This document shows, piece after piece, positions 53,986-63,521 of a DNA stretch of 64,000 nucleotides. The position numbers and the translations under genes are program-made. The stretch is from Ancylobacter sp. IITR112 (GTDB lineage Bacteria; Pseudomonadota; Alphaproteobacteria; Rhizobiales; Xanthobacteraceae): the NCBI RefSeq assembly GCF_041415945.1, contig NZ_JBGCUS010000001.1, positions 4,248,501-4,312,500 of the forward strand. The letters are read 5' to 3'. Position 1 is the stretch's first letter. Every line of letters begins with the position of its first letter. The notes beneath the pieces were generated by a model, which was given only the letters and a program-made list of their open reading frames with translations, was not told the DNA's origin and did not search any database.

Positions 53986-55104
53986 ATGCCCGCCGACCAA
54001 AGCCACGCCGAGGAACTGCTCGCGCTCTATGCGCGCGCCGGTTTCACGCGCGTCGAGCCGCCGGTGCTCCAGCCCGCCGATGCCTTTCTCGACCTGTCGG
54101 GCGAGGAAATGCGGCGCACCATGTTCATCACCATGGACCCGGACGGGCGCGAACTGTGCCTGAGGCCGGACCTCACTCTGCCGGTGTGCCGCCATTACAT
54201 TGCCGAAGGCGCCGCGCAGCCGCGCGACTTCGCCTATCTCGGCCCGGTGTTCCGCTCCGATGTGGCAGGCGGCGAATTGTTGCAGGCCGGTGTCGAATCC
54301 CTCGGCCGGCATGACCGCGAGGCGGCGGATGCCGACCTTCTGGCGCTGGGGCTGGAGACGGCGGCGCTGTGGGGGGTGATCGACCCCACCATCCGGCTCG
54401 GCGATGCCGGGCTTTTCGCCACGCTGCTCGACGCGCTGGCCCTGCCCCCGGTCTGGCGGCGGCGGCTGATCAAGGACTTCGCCCGCTCCGGCGATCTCGG
54501 CGCCGATCTCGCTTTGCTGAAGCAGCGCCCGGAGGCCGGCGGCGTCACCGCCCATGCCGGCGTGCTCTCGGCACTGGCGGGCTCCGACCCGGCGGCGGCG
54601 CGGGCGCTGGTGACGGATTTGCTCTCCATCGCCGGCATTTCCACCGTCGGCGGGCGTTCCGTGTCGGAAATCGCCGAGCGCTTTCTCGAACAGGCGGCGC
54701 CCGGCGATGCCGAAGGCCTGTCGCCGGAGAAGGTGGCGGTGATCGAGCGCTATCTCGCCATTGCCGGCACGCCCGACCAGGCGGCGGCGCGGCTGCGGGC
54801 GCTGGCGGGCGAGGCGGGGCTGGAGCTGGACGGCGCGCTCGACGCCTTCGAGACCCGCACCCATTTCATCGCCGCGCAGGGCATCGAGCCCGAGCGCCTC
54901 TCCTTCGCCACCGCCTTCGGCCGGCCGCTCGACTATTACAGCGGCATGGTGTTCGAGCTGCACGAAAACGGCGCGGGGGCCCCGCTGGTCGCCGGCGGGC
55001 GTTATGACGGGCTGCTCGGCCGGCTCGGCGCCGGCGAGCCCATTCCCGCCGTCGGCTTCGCCGTCTGGCTCGGCCGGCTCGATGCCGTGGAGGCTCGTCT
55101 ATGA
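53986..55104 (+). CDS. hisZ: ATP phosphoribosyltransferase regulatory subunit HisZ
   Basis: The 372-residue protein resembles the catalytic core of histidyl-tRNA synthetase ([55 protein letters not shown]) but lacks the anticodon-binding domain. It activates and regulates HisG in histidine synthesis. The stop overlaps the hisG start (ATGA), so the two are translationally coupled. Confidence 0.93.
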   Translation: MPADQSHAEELLALYARAGFTRVEPPVLQPADAFLDLSGEEMRRTMFITMDPDGRELCLRPDLTLPVCRHYIAEGAAQPRDFAYLGPVFRSDVAGGELLQAGVESLGRHDREAADADLLALGLETAALWGVIDPTIRLGDAGLFATLLDALALPPVWRRRLIKDFARSGDLGADLALLKQRPEAGGVTAHAGVLSALAGSDPAAARALVTDLLSIAGISTVGGRSVSEIAERFLEQAAPGDAEGLSPEKVAVIERYLAIAGTPDQAAARLRALAGEAGLELDGALDAFETRTHFIAAQGIEPERLSFATAFGRPLDYYSGMVFELHENGAGAPLVAGGRYDGLLGRLGAGEPIPAVGFAVWLGRLDAVEARL

Positions 55105-56072
55105 GCGCGCTGATCGTCGCCGTGCCGTCCAAGGGCCGGCTGCAGGAAAACGCCACCGGCTTCTTCGCCCGCGCCGGCATGTCGCTGACCCAGTCGCGCG
55201 GCGCGCGTGACTATCGCGGCGTGCTGACCGGGGTTGAAGGGGTGGAGGTTGCCTATCTCTCCGCCTCCGAGATCGCCAGCCAGCTCGCGGCCGGCGCGGT
55301 GCATCTCGGTGTCACCGGCGAGGATCTGGTGCGCGAGAGCATCCCCGACGCCGATTCCAAGGTGCTGCTGGTGGAAGGGCTCGGCTTCGGCCACGCCAAT
55401 GTGGTGGTGGCGGTGCCGCAGGCCTGGATCGACGTGCGCACCATGCGCGACCTCGATGACGTGGCGACGCATTTCCACGCCACGCGCGGGCGGCGGGTGC
55501 GGGTGGCGACCAAATATCTCAACCTGACGCGCGGCTTCTTCGCCCGCCACGGCATTGTCGATTACCGCATCGTGGAAAGCCTGGGCGCCACCGAGGGCAC
55601 GCCGGCGGCGGGCACGGCGGAGCTGATCGTCGACATCACCACGACCGGCTCGACGCTGGCGGCCAACGCGCTGAAGGTGATCGAGGACGGGGTGATCCTG
55701 CGCTCCGAGGCCAATCTCGTCGCCTCGCTCAATGCCGACTGGAATCCGGCGGCGAAGGCGGCGGCGCGGGCGCTGCTCGACCGGGTGACGGCGGCCAAGC
55801 GCGCCGCCACCATGCGCGAGGTGAAGACGCGCTTTGCCGCCTGCGATGCCGGCGTAGTGCAGGAGGCGGTGCGCCGCTTCCGCGCCTTGGCGCCGTTCGG
55901 CGCGCCGACCTCCTCCGGCATGGTGACGCTGCACTGCCCGCCGGACACGCTGCACCCGCTGGCGGTGTTTTTGCGCGAACAGGGCGCGGCCACCGTCTCG
56001 GTCGGCCCGCTCGACTATGTGTTCGCGGCGGAGAACCCGCTTTACGAAAAGCTGGAAGAGCGGATCGGGTAG
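55101..56072 (+). CDS. hisG: ATP phosphoribosyltransferase catalytic subunit HisG, extended form
   Basis: The 323-residue enzyme makes phosphoribosyl-ATP, the first step of histidine synthesis. The core is standard ([63 protein letters not shown]). About 100 extra residues follow, with an ACT-like ending ([21 protein letters not shown]). Short HisG enzymes use HisZ, and long ones carry their own regulatory domain; here both features seem present. Confidence 0.94.
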   Translation: MSALIVAVPSKGRLQENATGFFARAGMSLTQSRGARDYRGVLTGVEGVEVAYLSASEIASQLAAGAVHLGVTGEDLVRESIPDADSKVLLVEGLGFGHANVVVAVPQAWIDVRTMRDLDDVATHFHATRGRRVRVATKYLNLTRGFFARHGIVDYRIVESLGATEGTPAAGTAELIVDITTTGSTLAANALKVIEDGVILRSEANLVASLNADWNPAAKAAARALLDRVTAAKRAATMREVKTRFAACDAGVVQEAVRRFRALAPFGAPTSSGMVTLHCPPDTLHPLAVFLREQGAATVSVGPLDYVFAAENPLYEKLEERIG

Positions 56073-56091
56073 GGGCGGGCGGTCCTTGCCC

Positions 56092-56197
56092 CCTCATGGC
56101 CGGGCTTGACCCGGCCACCCAGGAACAGCACCGCCGGGAACCGCTTTGACGGGTCCAAAGGCTGGATCCCCGGGTCAAGCCCGGGGATGAGGGAGGG
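56092..56197. repeat. Dispersed intergenic repeat, copy 2
   Basis: This element has the same arms as 47020-47113 (start CCTCATGGCCGGGCTTGACC, end GGGGATGAGGGAGG). Its right half (GGATCCCCGGGTCAAGCCCG) is a closer inverse of the left half than in copy 1. It follows the hisG stop and would form a long hairpin in the transcript. Confidence 0.82.
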
Positions 56198-56204
56198 ATA
56201 GTCC

Positions 56205-56295
56205 CGTCATCCCGGCCGAAGCGCAGCGGAGAGCCGGGATCGTCCTCAGTATTGGCGCGCGATCCCGGATCGGCCTGCGGCCGTCCGGGATGACG
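56205..56295. repeat. Second type of palindromic intergenic repeat
   Basis: CGTCATCCCGG (56205-56215) and CCGGGATGACG (56285-56295) are perfect 11-bp inverted ends. Internal GCCGGGATCG and GATCCCGGATC form a further stem. It abuts copy 2 of the other repeat and ends just before the cysG stop. Such elements are dispersed in many Hyphomicrobiales genomes. Confidence 0.75.
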
Positions 56296-56306
56296 ATGAA
56301 GGGGCC

Positions 56307-57812
56307 TTACCCCCGCGCGGCGTGTGCCTCTTCCGCCGCCTCGACAGGTACCGCGAAGGCTGCCGCCTCGCCGATGGCGTGGCCGAACAGGATGAGGCAG
56401 GGGCCGGTGGCGCCGTCCGCCACGGCTGCCTCCAGCGCCGCCTGCAGCGTGGCGACGGTGGCCGGCACCTGCCGTTCCTCCGGCCGTGTGGCGGAGAACA
56501 GGGCGATGGCCGGCGTCGCCGGATCGAGACCGGCCGCCATCGCCTTGCCCGCCAGCTCGCCCCAGGTGCGCTGGGGCATATAGACCACCGTGGTGGCGGC
56601 GGGATCGGCGAGCGCCGCCCAGTCGAGATCGCGCGGCAGCTTGCCGTCGCGGGCATGGGCGGTGACGAATTGCAGCCGCCGCGCATGGTCGCGATGGGTG
56701 AGCGAGGTGGTGAGCCGGCTCGCCGCCCCCTGCGCCGCGGTGATGCCCGGCACCACTTCCACCGGCAGGCCGGCATGGCGTGCCGCCGCGATTTCCTCGC
56801 CGGCGCGGCCGAACACCATGGGGTCGCCGCCCTTCAGCCGCACCACGCGCTTGCCCTGCTTGGCCAGCGAGACCATCAGCGCGTTGATGTCGTCCTGCTT
56901 GCAGGAGGCCTTGTAGCCGGTCTTGCCGACCAGCATCTTGCGGGCTTCGCGGCGCGCGACATCGAGCACCGCCGGGGCGACGAGATCGTCATATAGCACC
57001 ACATCGGCGGATTGCAGCACGCGCACCGCCTTCAGGGTGAGGAGTTCCGGGTCGCCCGGGCCGGCGCCGACCAGCGCGACGGAACCCTGCGGGGTCTCCG
57101 TGCGGTCGGTTTCGGCACGGGCGAGAAGCTCCGCGCGCAGCGTGTCGGAGGGCTCGGCTTCCGGCGTCTCCAGCGCGGCGCGGGTGAAGCGCTCCCAGAA
57201 GCCGCGACGGCCCTGATAGGAAAGCGCGAGGGCGGACACCGCGGGGCGCCAGCCGCGCGCGGCTTCCGCCCAGCGCTTGAAACCCTGCGGAATCACCGCC
57301 TCGATCTTGGCCCGCACCGCCTGCCCGAACACCGGCGCGGCGCCGTCGGTGGAAATGCCGACCACCAGCGGCGAGCGGTTGACGATGGCGCCGAAGGCGA
57401 AATCGCAGAAGGCCGGCTTGTCCACCACATTGACCGGCACGCCGGCATGCCGCGCGGCCTGCGCGAAACGCGCGCACTCCTCGTCTTCCTCGATGGCGCC
57501 GATGGCCAGCGCCGCGCCGTCAAGGTCGGCCGGAGTCCAGTCGCGGGCGATGAGGATGAGCGCGCCGTCCGGCGGGGCGGCGGCGAGTTCGACCAGATCC
57601 TCGCAGAAGGCGGGGGCGATCACCTCCACCCGCGCGCCGGCGGCCGAGAGCAGCTCCGCCTTCCACGCCGCCGCCTCCGAGCCGCCGGCCAGCACGACGC
57701 GGCGCCCGGCCAGCGCGAAAAACACCGGCAGGCGGGCGAGCGGGTCCATGCGCCCGGAAGCGCGGCGGGCCCGGCGTTCGCCGGGCGGGGTGGGGGAGGC
57801 GAAATCGGTCAT
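56307..57812 (-). CDS. cysG: Siroheme synthase CysG (dehydrogenase/ferrochelatase plus uroporphyrinogen-III methyltransferase)
   Basis: The 501-residue bifunctional enzyme makes siroheme for sulfite and nitrite reductases. The N-terminal half (residues 22-220) is the NAD-dependent dehydrogenase/ferrochelatase (LPVFFALAGRRVVLAGGSEAAAWKAELL, VNVVDKPAFCDFAFGAIV). The C-terminal half (about 245-490) is the methyltransferase (VALVGAGPGDPELLTLKA, RLKGGDPMVFGRAGEE, VPGITAAQGAAS). The ATG at 57812 lacks a strong ribosome site. The upstream 90 bp are AT-rich and contain TTGACT and TATTCT on the minus strand, suggesting a regulated promoter. Confidence 0.95.
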   Translation of the reverse strand: MTDFASPTPPGERRARRASGRMDPLARLPVFFALAGRRVVLAGGSEAAAWKAELLSAAGARVEVIAPAFCEDLVELAAAPPDGALILIARDWTPADLDGAALAIGAIEEDEECARFAQAARHAGVPVNVVDKPAFCDFAFGAIVNRSPLVVGISTDGAAPVFGQAVRAKIEAVIPQGFKRWAEAARGWRPAVSALALSYQGRRGFWERFTRAALETPEAEPSDTLRAELLARAETDRTETPQGSVALVGAGPGDPELLTLKAVRVLQSADVVLYDDLVAPAVLDVARREARKMLVGKTGYKASCKQDDINALMVSLAKQGKRVVRLKGGDPMVFGRAGEEIAAARHAGLPVEVVPGITAAQGAASRLTTSLTHRDHARRLQFVTAHARDGKLPRDLDWAALADPAATTVVYMPQRTWGELAGKAMAAGLDPATPAIALFSATRPEERQVPATVATLQAALEAAVADGATGPCLILFGHAIGEAAAFAVPVEAAEEAHAARG

Positions 57813-57900
57813 CGCGGCGGTCGTCCGTAAAGGGTCCTGCGCTTTATCACACAAGAATAACGTCTATTGAAGTCAATGAACGAAATTTTCGCGGAAAATA

Positions 57901-58398
57901 TCAGTGCGCCTTTTCCGACAGCTTGTCGGTCCAGGCCAGCACCACGCCGGACAGCACGAACACGACATGGATGATGACCAGCCACATGAGCTGCTTCTCG
58001 TCGACCCCGCGGTCGAGATTCATGAAGGCTTTCAGGAGCGCGATGGCGGAGATGGCGACGATGGAGGCGAGCAGCTTCTGCTTGAGGCCGGAGAAATCGA
58101 CCTTGGTCATCCATTCCGGCCAGTCGGAATGGCCTGATGCGTCGATCTTGGAGACGAAGTTCTCATAGCCCGAGAAGATGACGATGATGACCAGCGAGCC
58201 GGTGAAGGTGAGGTCGATCAGCGCCAATATGCCGAGAATGGTGTCGCTCTCGTCGAACTCGGTGGCGTGGGTGACGAAATGCAGCAGCTCGACGCCGAAT
58301 TTGAACAGCAGAACAAGCAGCGCGATCACCAGCCCGAGATAGAACGGCGCCATGATCCAGCGGCTGACGAAGATGAAACGCTCGATGACCTTTTCCAT
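57901..58398 (-). CDS. UPF0114 (YqhA-like) membrane protein
   Basis: The 165-residue protein has four membrane helices and begins MEKVIERFIFVSRWIMAPFYLGL, the TIGR00645/UPF0114 pattern, with SGYENFVSKID and LKQKLLASIVAISAIALLKAF. The function is unknown. GAAGG precedes the ATG. It lies between cysG and a repeat-containing gap of 291 bp. Confidence 0.92.
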   Translation of the reverse strand: MEKVIERFIFVSRWIMAPFYLGLVIALLVLLFKFGVELLHFVTHATEFDESDTILGILALIDLTFTGSLVIIVIFSGYENFVSKIDASGHSDWPEWMTKVDFSGLKQKLLASIVAISAIALLKAFMNLDRGVDEKQLMWLVIIHVVFVLSGVVLAWTDKLSEKAH

Positions 58399-58576
58399 GC
58401 GCCCGTCGCCTTCGAGAGGACCGCGCCTCGCGCGGATGCGAGAGGGGTGCCATGGCGCCGCGACGGCGGCAAGGGGTGAGGTCGGTGCGCTGGGGCGGGG
58501 GCTTTGCGCAGGAGGTGCGAAGAAGGTGCGAGTGGCGCATGTGGGGCGTCGTGCGTCCCTCGCGGGCGACGGCGGG

Positions 58577-58693
58577 CTAGAGAACGTTCCGATCGGTTTG
58601 CATCGCAATCAGATCGGAAAAACGTTCTCTAGCAATAATCGAGAGACTGTTTCACCGATCAGCTTGATTCAAGCTGATCGGATCAGGCTCTAG
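58577..58693. repeat. MITE-like 117-bp element made of two palindromes with CTAGAG/CTCTAG ends
   Basis: CTAGAGAACGTT (58577-58588) pairs perfectly with AACGTTCTCTAG (58621-58632), with CCGATC/GATCGG nested inside. CCGATCAGCTTG (58655-58666) pairs perfectly with CAAGCTGATCGG (58670-58681) around three bases. The whole unit begins CTAGAG and ends CTCTAG (58688-58693). It is less GC-rich than its surroundings and carries no gene. Its right end supplies the TAG stop of the neighbouring minus-strand gene. Confidence 0.75.
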
Positions 58694-59418
58694 TTCGCCG
58701 TCACTTTCTGGTAGGTGTTCTTCAGCTCGTCCTGAATGACGATGGCCGTGCCCTTGGCAACCAGCAGCAGGTCCTTGTCCGGGGTGCGGGTGCTGTAGCT
58801 CCAGCCCGCCGGCGGCTTCAGTTTGGCACCGAGGCCGGGCAGGTCGGCATAGCTGAGCGTGGGCTCGACGATCTGCGCATAGGACTGCATCACATAGACG
58901 GCGCCGTCCGGCGCGGTGAGCTGGAAGATCGGCTTGCCGGCGTCGAAGCGGTAGGTGGTGTCGCGGTCGATGGTCTGCTCGGTATAGCTTGGCCCCATCG
59001 CCTGATGCAGCGACAGGCCCACTTCCGCCCGCTTGGCCATGACGATGCCGCCGACCGAGATGATCTCGCCGGTCTTGGTGTCGCCCGAGGCGGAGATGCC
59101 GTCCATGATGAAATGGCGCGGGCCGTTCATGACCACGGCGAGCGTGTCGAAGGCGCGGAACAGCTCGACCCGGGTGAGCGCATTCCACTTGTCGGCGGGG
59201 CAGTCGTCAAAGCCGAGCGTGTTGAACACCGACGCCAGGAGGCCGTCCATGGTGACATGCACCGCCACCAGCTCGCAATAGCGTGCATCGCGCAGCACGG
59301 CCGGCAGCTTCGGCGTCGGCGTGGGTCCCGGCATCGGCTGCTGCGCCAGCGCGGCGCCGCCGGTGAGCGGGAGCATCAGGCCGAACAGGGCGGAGAGAAG
59401 GGAGCGGGAAAGGGTCAC
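58690..59418 (-). CDS. Secreted hypothetical protein (242 aa)
   Basis: I recognise no named family. The protein has a signal peptide (SRSLLSALFGLMLPLTGGAALAQQ) and a proline-rich start (PMPGPTPTPK). A mature domain rich in beta segments follows (AEVGLSLHQAMGPSYTEQT, FDAGKPIFQLTAPDGAVYVMQSYAQ, GWSYSTRTPDKDLLLVAKGTA). It is probably periplasmic. The GTG at 59418 is preceded by GAGGA at the right distance and coincides with the signal peptide. The stop codon lies in the repeat element described at 58577-58693. Confidence 0.78.
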   Translation of the reverse strand: MTLSRSLLSALFGLMLPLTGGAALAQQPMPGPTPTPKLPAVLRDARYCELVAVHVTMDGLLASVFNTLGFDDCPADKWNALTRVELFRAFDTLAVVMNGPRHFIMDGISASGDTKTGEIISVGGIVMAKRAEVGLSLHQAMGPSYTEQTIDRDTTYRFDAGKPIFQLTAPDGAVYVMQSYAQIVEPTLSYADLPGLGAKLKPPAGWSYSTRTPDKDLLLVAKGTAIVIQDELKNTYQKVTAN

Positions 59419-59551
59419 GGTCGTTCCTCGTTCAGTCAGCGAGGCGCGAAAGGTAAGGCGCGGCCGACGACGAGGGGAAGACGCAGATGGCGATGCGACC
59501 AAGAATAGACGGGCGGAAGGCACGGCGGACGCGCCGCCGCGCCCGCCTCCG

Positions 59552-60205
59552 TCAGGCCGTCACGCCCGAGCCGACGGGGCAGGAGACCCCCGTGCCGCCG
59601 AGCCCGCAATAGCCGTTCGGGTTCTTGGCGAGATATTGCTGGTGGTAGTCCTCGGCGAAGTAGAACACCGGGGCATCGACGATCTCGGTGGTGATGGCCG
59701 GGAAGCCCTTGGCCTTCAGCGCCGCCTCATAGGCGTCGCGGCTGGCCTCGGCCTGCGCCCGCTGCTGGGCGGAGGTGACATAGAGGCCGGAGCGGTAGGT
59801 GGTGCCGACATCATTGCCCTGGCGCATGCCCTGGGTCGGGTCGTGGCTCTCCCAGAACAGCTTGAGAAGCTGCGCGTAGCTGACCTTGGCGGGGTCGAAC
59901 ACGACCAGCACCGCCTCGGCATGGCCGGTAAGGCCGGTGCAGGTTTCCTCATAGGTCGGGTTCGGGGTGATGCCGTTGATGTAGCCGACGGCGGTGACAT
60001 GCACGCCCGGCGTCTGCCAGAACTTGCGCTCCGCGCCCCAGAAGCAGCCGAGCGCGAAAATGGCGGTCTCGAAGCCTTCCGGATAGGGGCCCTTGAGCGC
60101 ATGGCCATTGACGAAATGGGTCTCGGCGGTGGGCAGGGGGCGGGCGCGGCCGGGCAGCGCCTGCGCGGGGGTCGGCAGGTCGATACTCTTCTTGAAGAAG
60201 AACAT
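59552..60205 (-). CDS. msrA: Peptide methionine sulfoxide reductase MsrA
   Basis: The 217-residue enzyme reduces methionine-S-sulfoxide. The catalytic cysteine C54 is in [27 protein letters not shown] and [23 protein letters not shown] complete the family pattern, with recycling cysteines near the C terminus ([12 protein letters not shown]). The N-terminal 40 residues form a short extension without a signal peptide. Confidence 0.97.
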   Translation of the reverse strand: MFFFKKSIDLPTPAQALPGRARPLPTAETHFVNGHALKGPYPEGFETAIFALGCFWGAERKFWQTPGVHVTAVGYINGITPNPTYEETCTGLTGHAEAVLVVFDPAKVSYAQLLKLFWESHDPTQGMRQGNDVGTTYRSGLYVTSAQQRAQAEASRDAYEAALKAKGFPAITTEIVDAPVFYFAEDYHQQYLAKNPNGYCGLGGTGVSCPVGSGVTA

Positions 60206-60298
60206 GGGGCAGATCCCTTGCTGGAATGGCGCCGATATGGGGAGGGCGGCGGCGTTTCGCGAGGGCGCCGGCCGGCGGCGGCGTTCACGCGCGCGGCA

Positions 60299-60598
60299 TC
60301 ACCCCGCCTTGCGGCGGCCGATCAGCAGAAGCAGCGCGCCGGCGACGCCGAGCACGGCGAAGAGCGGCGCGCCCAGGACCGGCACCACGAGATAGTCCCA
60401 CACCGTGGCGGAGAGGGTGCGGGTGACGAAGGCCTGGAAGCGGGTGAGCAGGTCCGGGGCGACGGAAAGCCAGGTGACGCCGAGCGGGGTGGTGACGATT
60501 TCCGCCGAGGCGATGGAGCGCACCCCGTCCAGCACCAGGGCGACGAAAGCGCCGGCCAGAACCCACAGACCGACGAAGCGGAAGAAAAAGCGGATCAT
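60299..60598 (-). CDS. Small two-helix membrane protein (99 aa)
   Basis: I do not recognise the family by name. The product has one helix at the N terminus (FRFVGLWVLAGAFVALVLDGV) and one at the end (LGAPLFAVLGVAGALLLLIGRR), with a connecting region likely outside the cytoplasm. The start is preceded by GGGACG. It sits between msrA and the cco promoter region; no function is inferred. Confidence 0.7.
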   Translation of the reverse strand: MIRFFFRFVGLWVLAGAFVALVLDGVRSIASAEIVTTPLGVTWLSVAPDLLTRFQAFVTRTLSATVWDYLVVPVLGAPLFAVLGVAGALLLLIGRRKAG

Positions 60599-60778
60599 GC
60601 GCGGCGTCCCGGTCCTCATGCGCGATGGGCGCATCTGTCGCGTCCGACCGTCTGTAGGCGGGGCGGGCGGGGGAGGCAAGGCCCGCGCGCCGCGCGGCGG
60701 GGCCGCGAGCGCGGCGCAAAGCCTGCCCGCGCGCGGCATTCCGCCGCCTGCCTCGCGGGTCCGTGAAGACCCTTAGCC

Positions 60779-60792
60779 TTGATGTGGATCAA
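60779..60792 (+). promoter_or_regulatory. FNR/FixK-type anaerobox upstream of ccoN
   Basis: TTGATGTGGATCAA is a perfect TTGAT-N4-ATCAA match, 84 bp before the ccoN start. FNR/FixK proteins activate cbb3 oxidase operons at low oxygen through this box, which would sit near position -40 for a start site about 40 bp downstream. Confidence 0.9.
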
Positions 60793-60875
60793 GGTTGCCG
60801 CTCGCCCGCGGCGCGAAAGCTCCCTCCACATCATGGAGTCGTTCCAGATCGGCCGATCGGAACGTGGAGGGTCGA

Positions 60876-62585
60876 ATGACGCAGCTACAAGGCTCCGCTG
60901 GACGCGGCTCGGGTGCCACCGAGCCGGGCGTCGACCAGAGCGGAAAGAAGATGACCTTCGGCGAGGGCGGCCTTGCCTTCGTGTTCGCGGTCCTGGCGCT
61001 GTCCTGCATCACCGTGGCGGCAAAGACGCACGATGCCGCCTATGCCTTCCACGCCTATCTCTCGGCCTTCGCCAGCCTCGCGGCGGTGTTCGTCATCCTC
61101 AACCGCTATGTGGACCGCCCGGCGGCGCTGCCGGCGCTGGAGATCGACGGCAAGCCGAACTACAATTTCGGCCCGGTGAAGTTCGCCACCGTGGCGGCGA
61201 TGTTCTGGGGCATTGCCGGCTTCCTGGTCGGCGTCATCATCGCCTTCCAGCTCGCCTTCCCCTGGCTGAATCTCGACCTGCCCTGGACCGCCTTCGGCCG
61301 GCTGCGCCCGCTGCACACCTCGGCGGTGATCTTCGCCTTTGGCGGCAACGTGCTGATCGGCACCTCCTTCTATGTGGTGCAGCGCACCTCGCGCGCCCGC
61401 CTCGCCGGCTATCTCGCGCCGTGGTTCGTGGTGCTGGGCTATAATTTCTTCATCGTCATCGCCGGCACCGGCTATCTCCTGGGCATCACCCAGTCGAAGG
61501 AATATGCCGAGCCGGAATGGTACGCCGATCTGTGGCTGACCGTGGTGTGGGTGACCTATCTGCTGGTGTTCCTCGCCACGCTCTGGCGCCGCAAGGAACC
61601 GCACATCTATGTGGCGAACTGGTTCTATCTCGCCTTCATCGTCACCATCGCGATGCTGCATCTCGGCAATAATGCCAGCATCCCGGTCTCGGTGTTCTCG
61701 CCCAAATCCTACATTGTCTGGTCCGGCGTGCAGGACGCGATGGTGCAGTGGTGGTACGGCCATAATGCGGTCGGCTTCTTCCTGACCGCCGGCTTCCTCG
61801 CCATCATGTATTATTTCATCCCCAAGCGGGCCGACCGGCCGGTCTATTCCTACCGGCTGTCGATCATCCACTTCTGGGCGCTGATCTTCATCTATATCTG
61901 GGCCGGCCCGCACCATCTGCACTACACGGCGCTGCCGGACTGGGCGCAGACGCTGGGCATGACCTTCTCCATCATCCTGTGGATGCCCTCCTGGGGCGGC
62001 ATGATCAACGGCCTGATGACGCTCTCGGGCGCCTGGGACAAGCTGCGCACCGACCCGGTGCTGCGCATGATGGTGGTGTCGGTCGCCTTCTACGGCATGT
62101 CGACCTTCGAAGGCCCGATGATGTCGGTGAAGGCGGTGAATTCGCTGTCCCACTACACCGACTGGACCATCGGCCATGTGCATTCCGGCGCGCTGGGCTG
62201 GGTCGCCTACATCTCCTTCGGCGCCGTCTACTGCCTGGTGCCGTGGCTCTGGCAGAAGCGGGAACTGTATTCGCTCCGCCTCGTCAACTGGCACTTCTGG
62301 ATATCGACCATCGGCATCGTCTTCTACATCTCGGCGATGTGGGTGGCGGGCATCCTGCAGGGCCTGATGTGGCGCGCCTACACCTCGCTCGGCTTCCTCG
62401 AATACTCCTTCATCGAGACGGTCGAGGCGATGCACCCCTTCTACATCATCCGCGCGGTGGGCGGCGTGCTGTTCCTGATCGGCGGGCTGATCATGGCCTT
62501 CAACCTGATCATGACCATCCGCCAGCCGGATATGGCGGAAGCCGGTTCCGGTGCCCCCACCCCGTCCCTTGTGCCGGCCGAGTGA
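60876..62585 (+). CDS. ccoN: Cytochrome c oxidase cbb3-type subunit I
   Basis: The 569-residue haem-copper subunit has at least 12 membrane helices. Metal-ligand regions include [32 protein letters not shown], the CuB pair in [13 protein letters not shown] and [16 protein letters not shown] before the ATG fixes the start; the first 30 residues are a polar extension. It is the catalytic subunit of the high-affinity terminal oxidase used in microoxic respiration. Confidence 0.98.
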   Translation: MTQLQGSAGRGSGATEPGVDQSGKKMTFGEGGLAFVFAVLALSCITVAAKTHDAAYAFHAYLSAFASLAAVFVILNRYVDRPAALPALEIDGKPNYNFGPVKFATVAAMFWGIAGFLVGVIIAFQLAFPWLNLDLPWTAFGRLRPLHTSAVIFAFGGNVLIGTSFYVVQRTSRARLAGYLAPWFVVLGYNFFIVIAGTGYLLGITQSKEYAEPEWYADLWLTVVWVTYLLVFLATLWRRKEPHIYVANWFYLAFIVTIAMLHLGNNASIPVSVFSPKSYIVWSGVQDAMVQWWYGHNAVGFFLTAGFLAIMYYFIPKRADRPVYSYRLSIIHFWALIFIYIWAGPHHLHYTALPDWAQTLGMTFSIILWMPSWGGMINGLMTLSGAWDKLRTDPVLRMMVVSVAFYGMSTFEGPMMSVKAVNSLSHYTDWTIGHVHSGALGWVAYISFGAVYCLVPWLWQKRELYSLRLVNWHFWISTIGIVFYISAMWVAGILQGLMWRAYTSLGFLEYSFIETVEAMHPFYIIRAVGGVLFLIGGLIMAFNLIMTIRQPDMAEAGSGAPTPSLVPAE

Positions 62586-62597
62586 GGAGACAAGATC

Positions 62598-63353
62598 ATG
62601 GCTGAAGCCGTCGCTCCGAAGAAATCCCTCTGGGCCAAGCACGCCTTCCTTGAGAAGAACTCGATCTGGCTGGTGATCGGCATCCTGCTCGTGGTCGCCA
62701 TTGGCGGCCTCGTGGAGATCGTGCCGCTGTTCTACCTCAAGAGCACGATCGAGAAGGTGTCCGGCGTGCGTCCCTGGACGCCGCTGGAACTCGCCGGCCG
62801 CAACATCTATGTCCGCGAGGGCTGCTACAACTGCCACTCGCAGATGGTGCGCCCGCTGCGCGACGAGGTGGAACGCTACGGCCACTATTCGCTGGCGGCC
62901 GAGAGCATGTATGACCGCCCGTTCCAGTGGGGTTCCAAGCGCACCGGGCCGGACCTCGCCCGCGTCGGCAACAAATATTCCGACGAGTGGCAGCGCCAGC
63001 ACCTCGCCGATCCGCGCTCGGTGGTGCCGGGTTCGATCATGCCGGGCTATCCCTTCCTGGCGCAGACCCCGCTCAAGACCTACGAGATCGCCGACGACAT
63101 GAAGGTCAACGCCGTGCTCGGCGTGCCCTATTCCGAGACGATGATCGCCGAGGCGCTGGCCGACCTGCGGACCCAGGCCAACCCCGACGCCGATGCCGAC
63201 GGGCTGACCGAGCGCTATCCCGGCGCGCAGCAGCGCGACTTCGACGGCAATCCCAAGGTGCTGTCGGAAGCCGATGCGCTGATCGCCTATCTGCAGGCGC
63301 TCGGCACCATGGTCGACTTCAAGCTGTACGACGACAAGGCAAACATCCGCTGA
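62598..63353 (+). CDS. ccoO: Cytochrome c oxidase cbb3-type subunit II (monohaem cytochrome)
   Basis: The 251-residue protein has one N-terminal membrane anchor ([24 protein letters not shown]) and the haem c motif CYNCH in [18 protein letters not shown]. The methionine ligand is probably in the [11 protein letters not shown] region. It starts 12 bases after ccoN and delivers electrons to CcoN. Confidence 0.98.
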   Translation: MAEAVAPKKSLWAKHAFLEKNSIWLVIGILLVVAIGGLVEIVPLFYLKSTIEKVSGVRPWTPLELAGRNIYVREGCYNCHSQMVRPLRDEVERYGHYSLAAESMYDRPFQWGSKRTGPDLARVGNKYSDEWQRQHLADPRSVVPGSIMPGYPFLAQTPLKTYEIADDMKVNAVLGVPYSETMIAEALADLRTQANPDADADGLTERYPGAQQRDFDGNPKVLSEADALIAYLQALGTMVDFKLYDDKANIR

Positions 63354-63363
63354 GGAGGCTGGG

Positions 63364-63519
63364 ATGAACGAGACTTATCGCGCCCTCGCCGAATTCGCTC
63401 AGACCTGGGGGCTTCTCTACTTCGTCGGCATCTTCCTCTGCGTGCTCGCCTATGCGCTCTCGCCGCGGCGCAAGGCGCAGTTCGAGGACGCTGCCCGCAT
63501 GCCGCTGCGCGAGGATTGA
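63364..63519 (+). CDS. ccoQ: cbb3-type oxidase subunit CcoQ
   Basis: The 51-residue protein has one membrane helix (GLLYFVGIFLCVLAYALSP) and a charged tail, the normal CcoQ form. It begins ten bases after the ccoO stop, with GAGGAGG in front, and ends two bases before ccoP. CcoQ stabilises the oxidase complex. Confidence 0.94.
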   Translation: MNETYRALAEFAQTWGLLYFVGIFLCVLAYALSPRRKAQFEDAARMPLRED

Positions 63520-63521
63520 TC

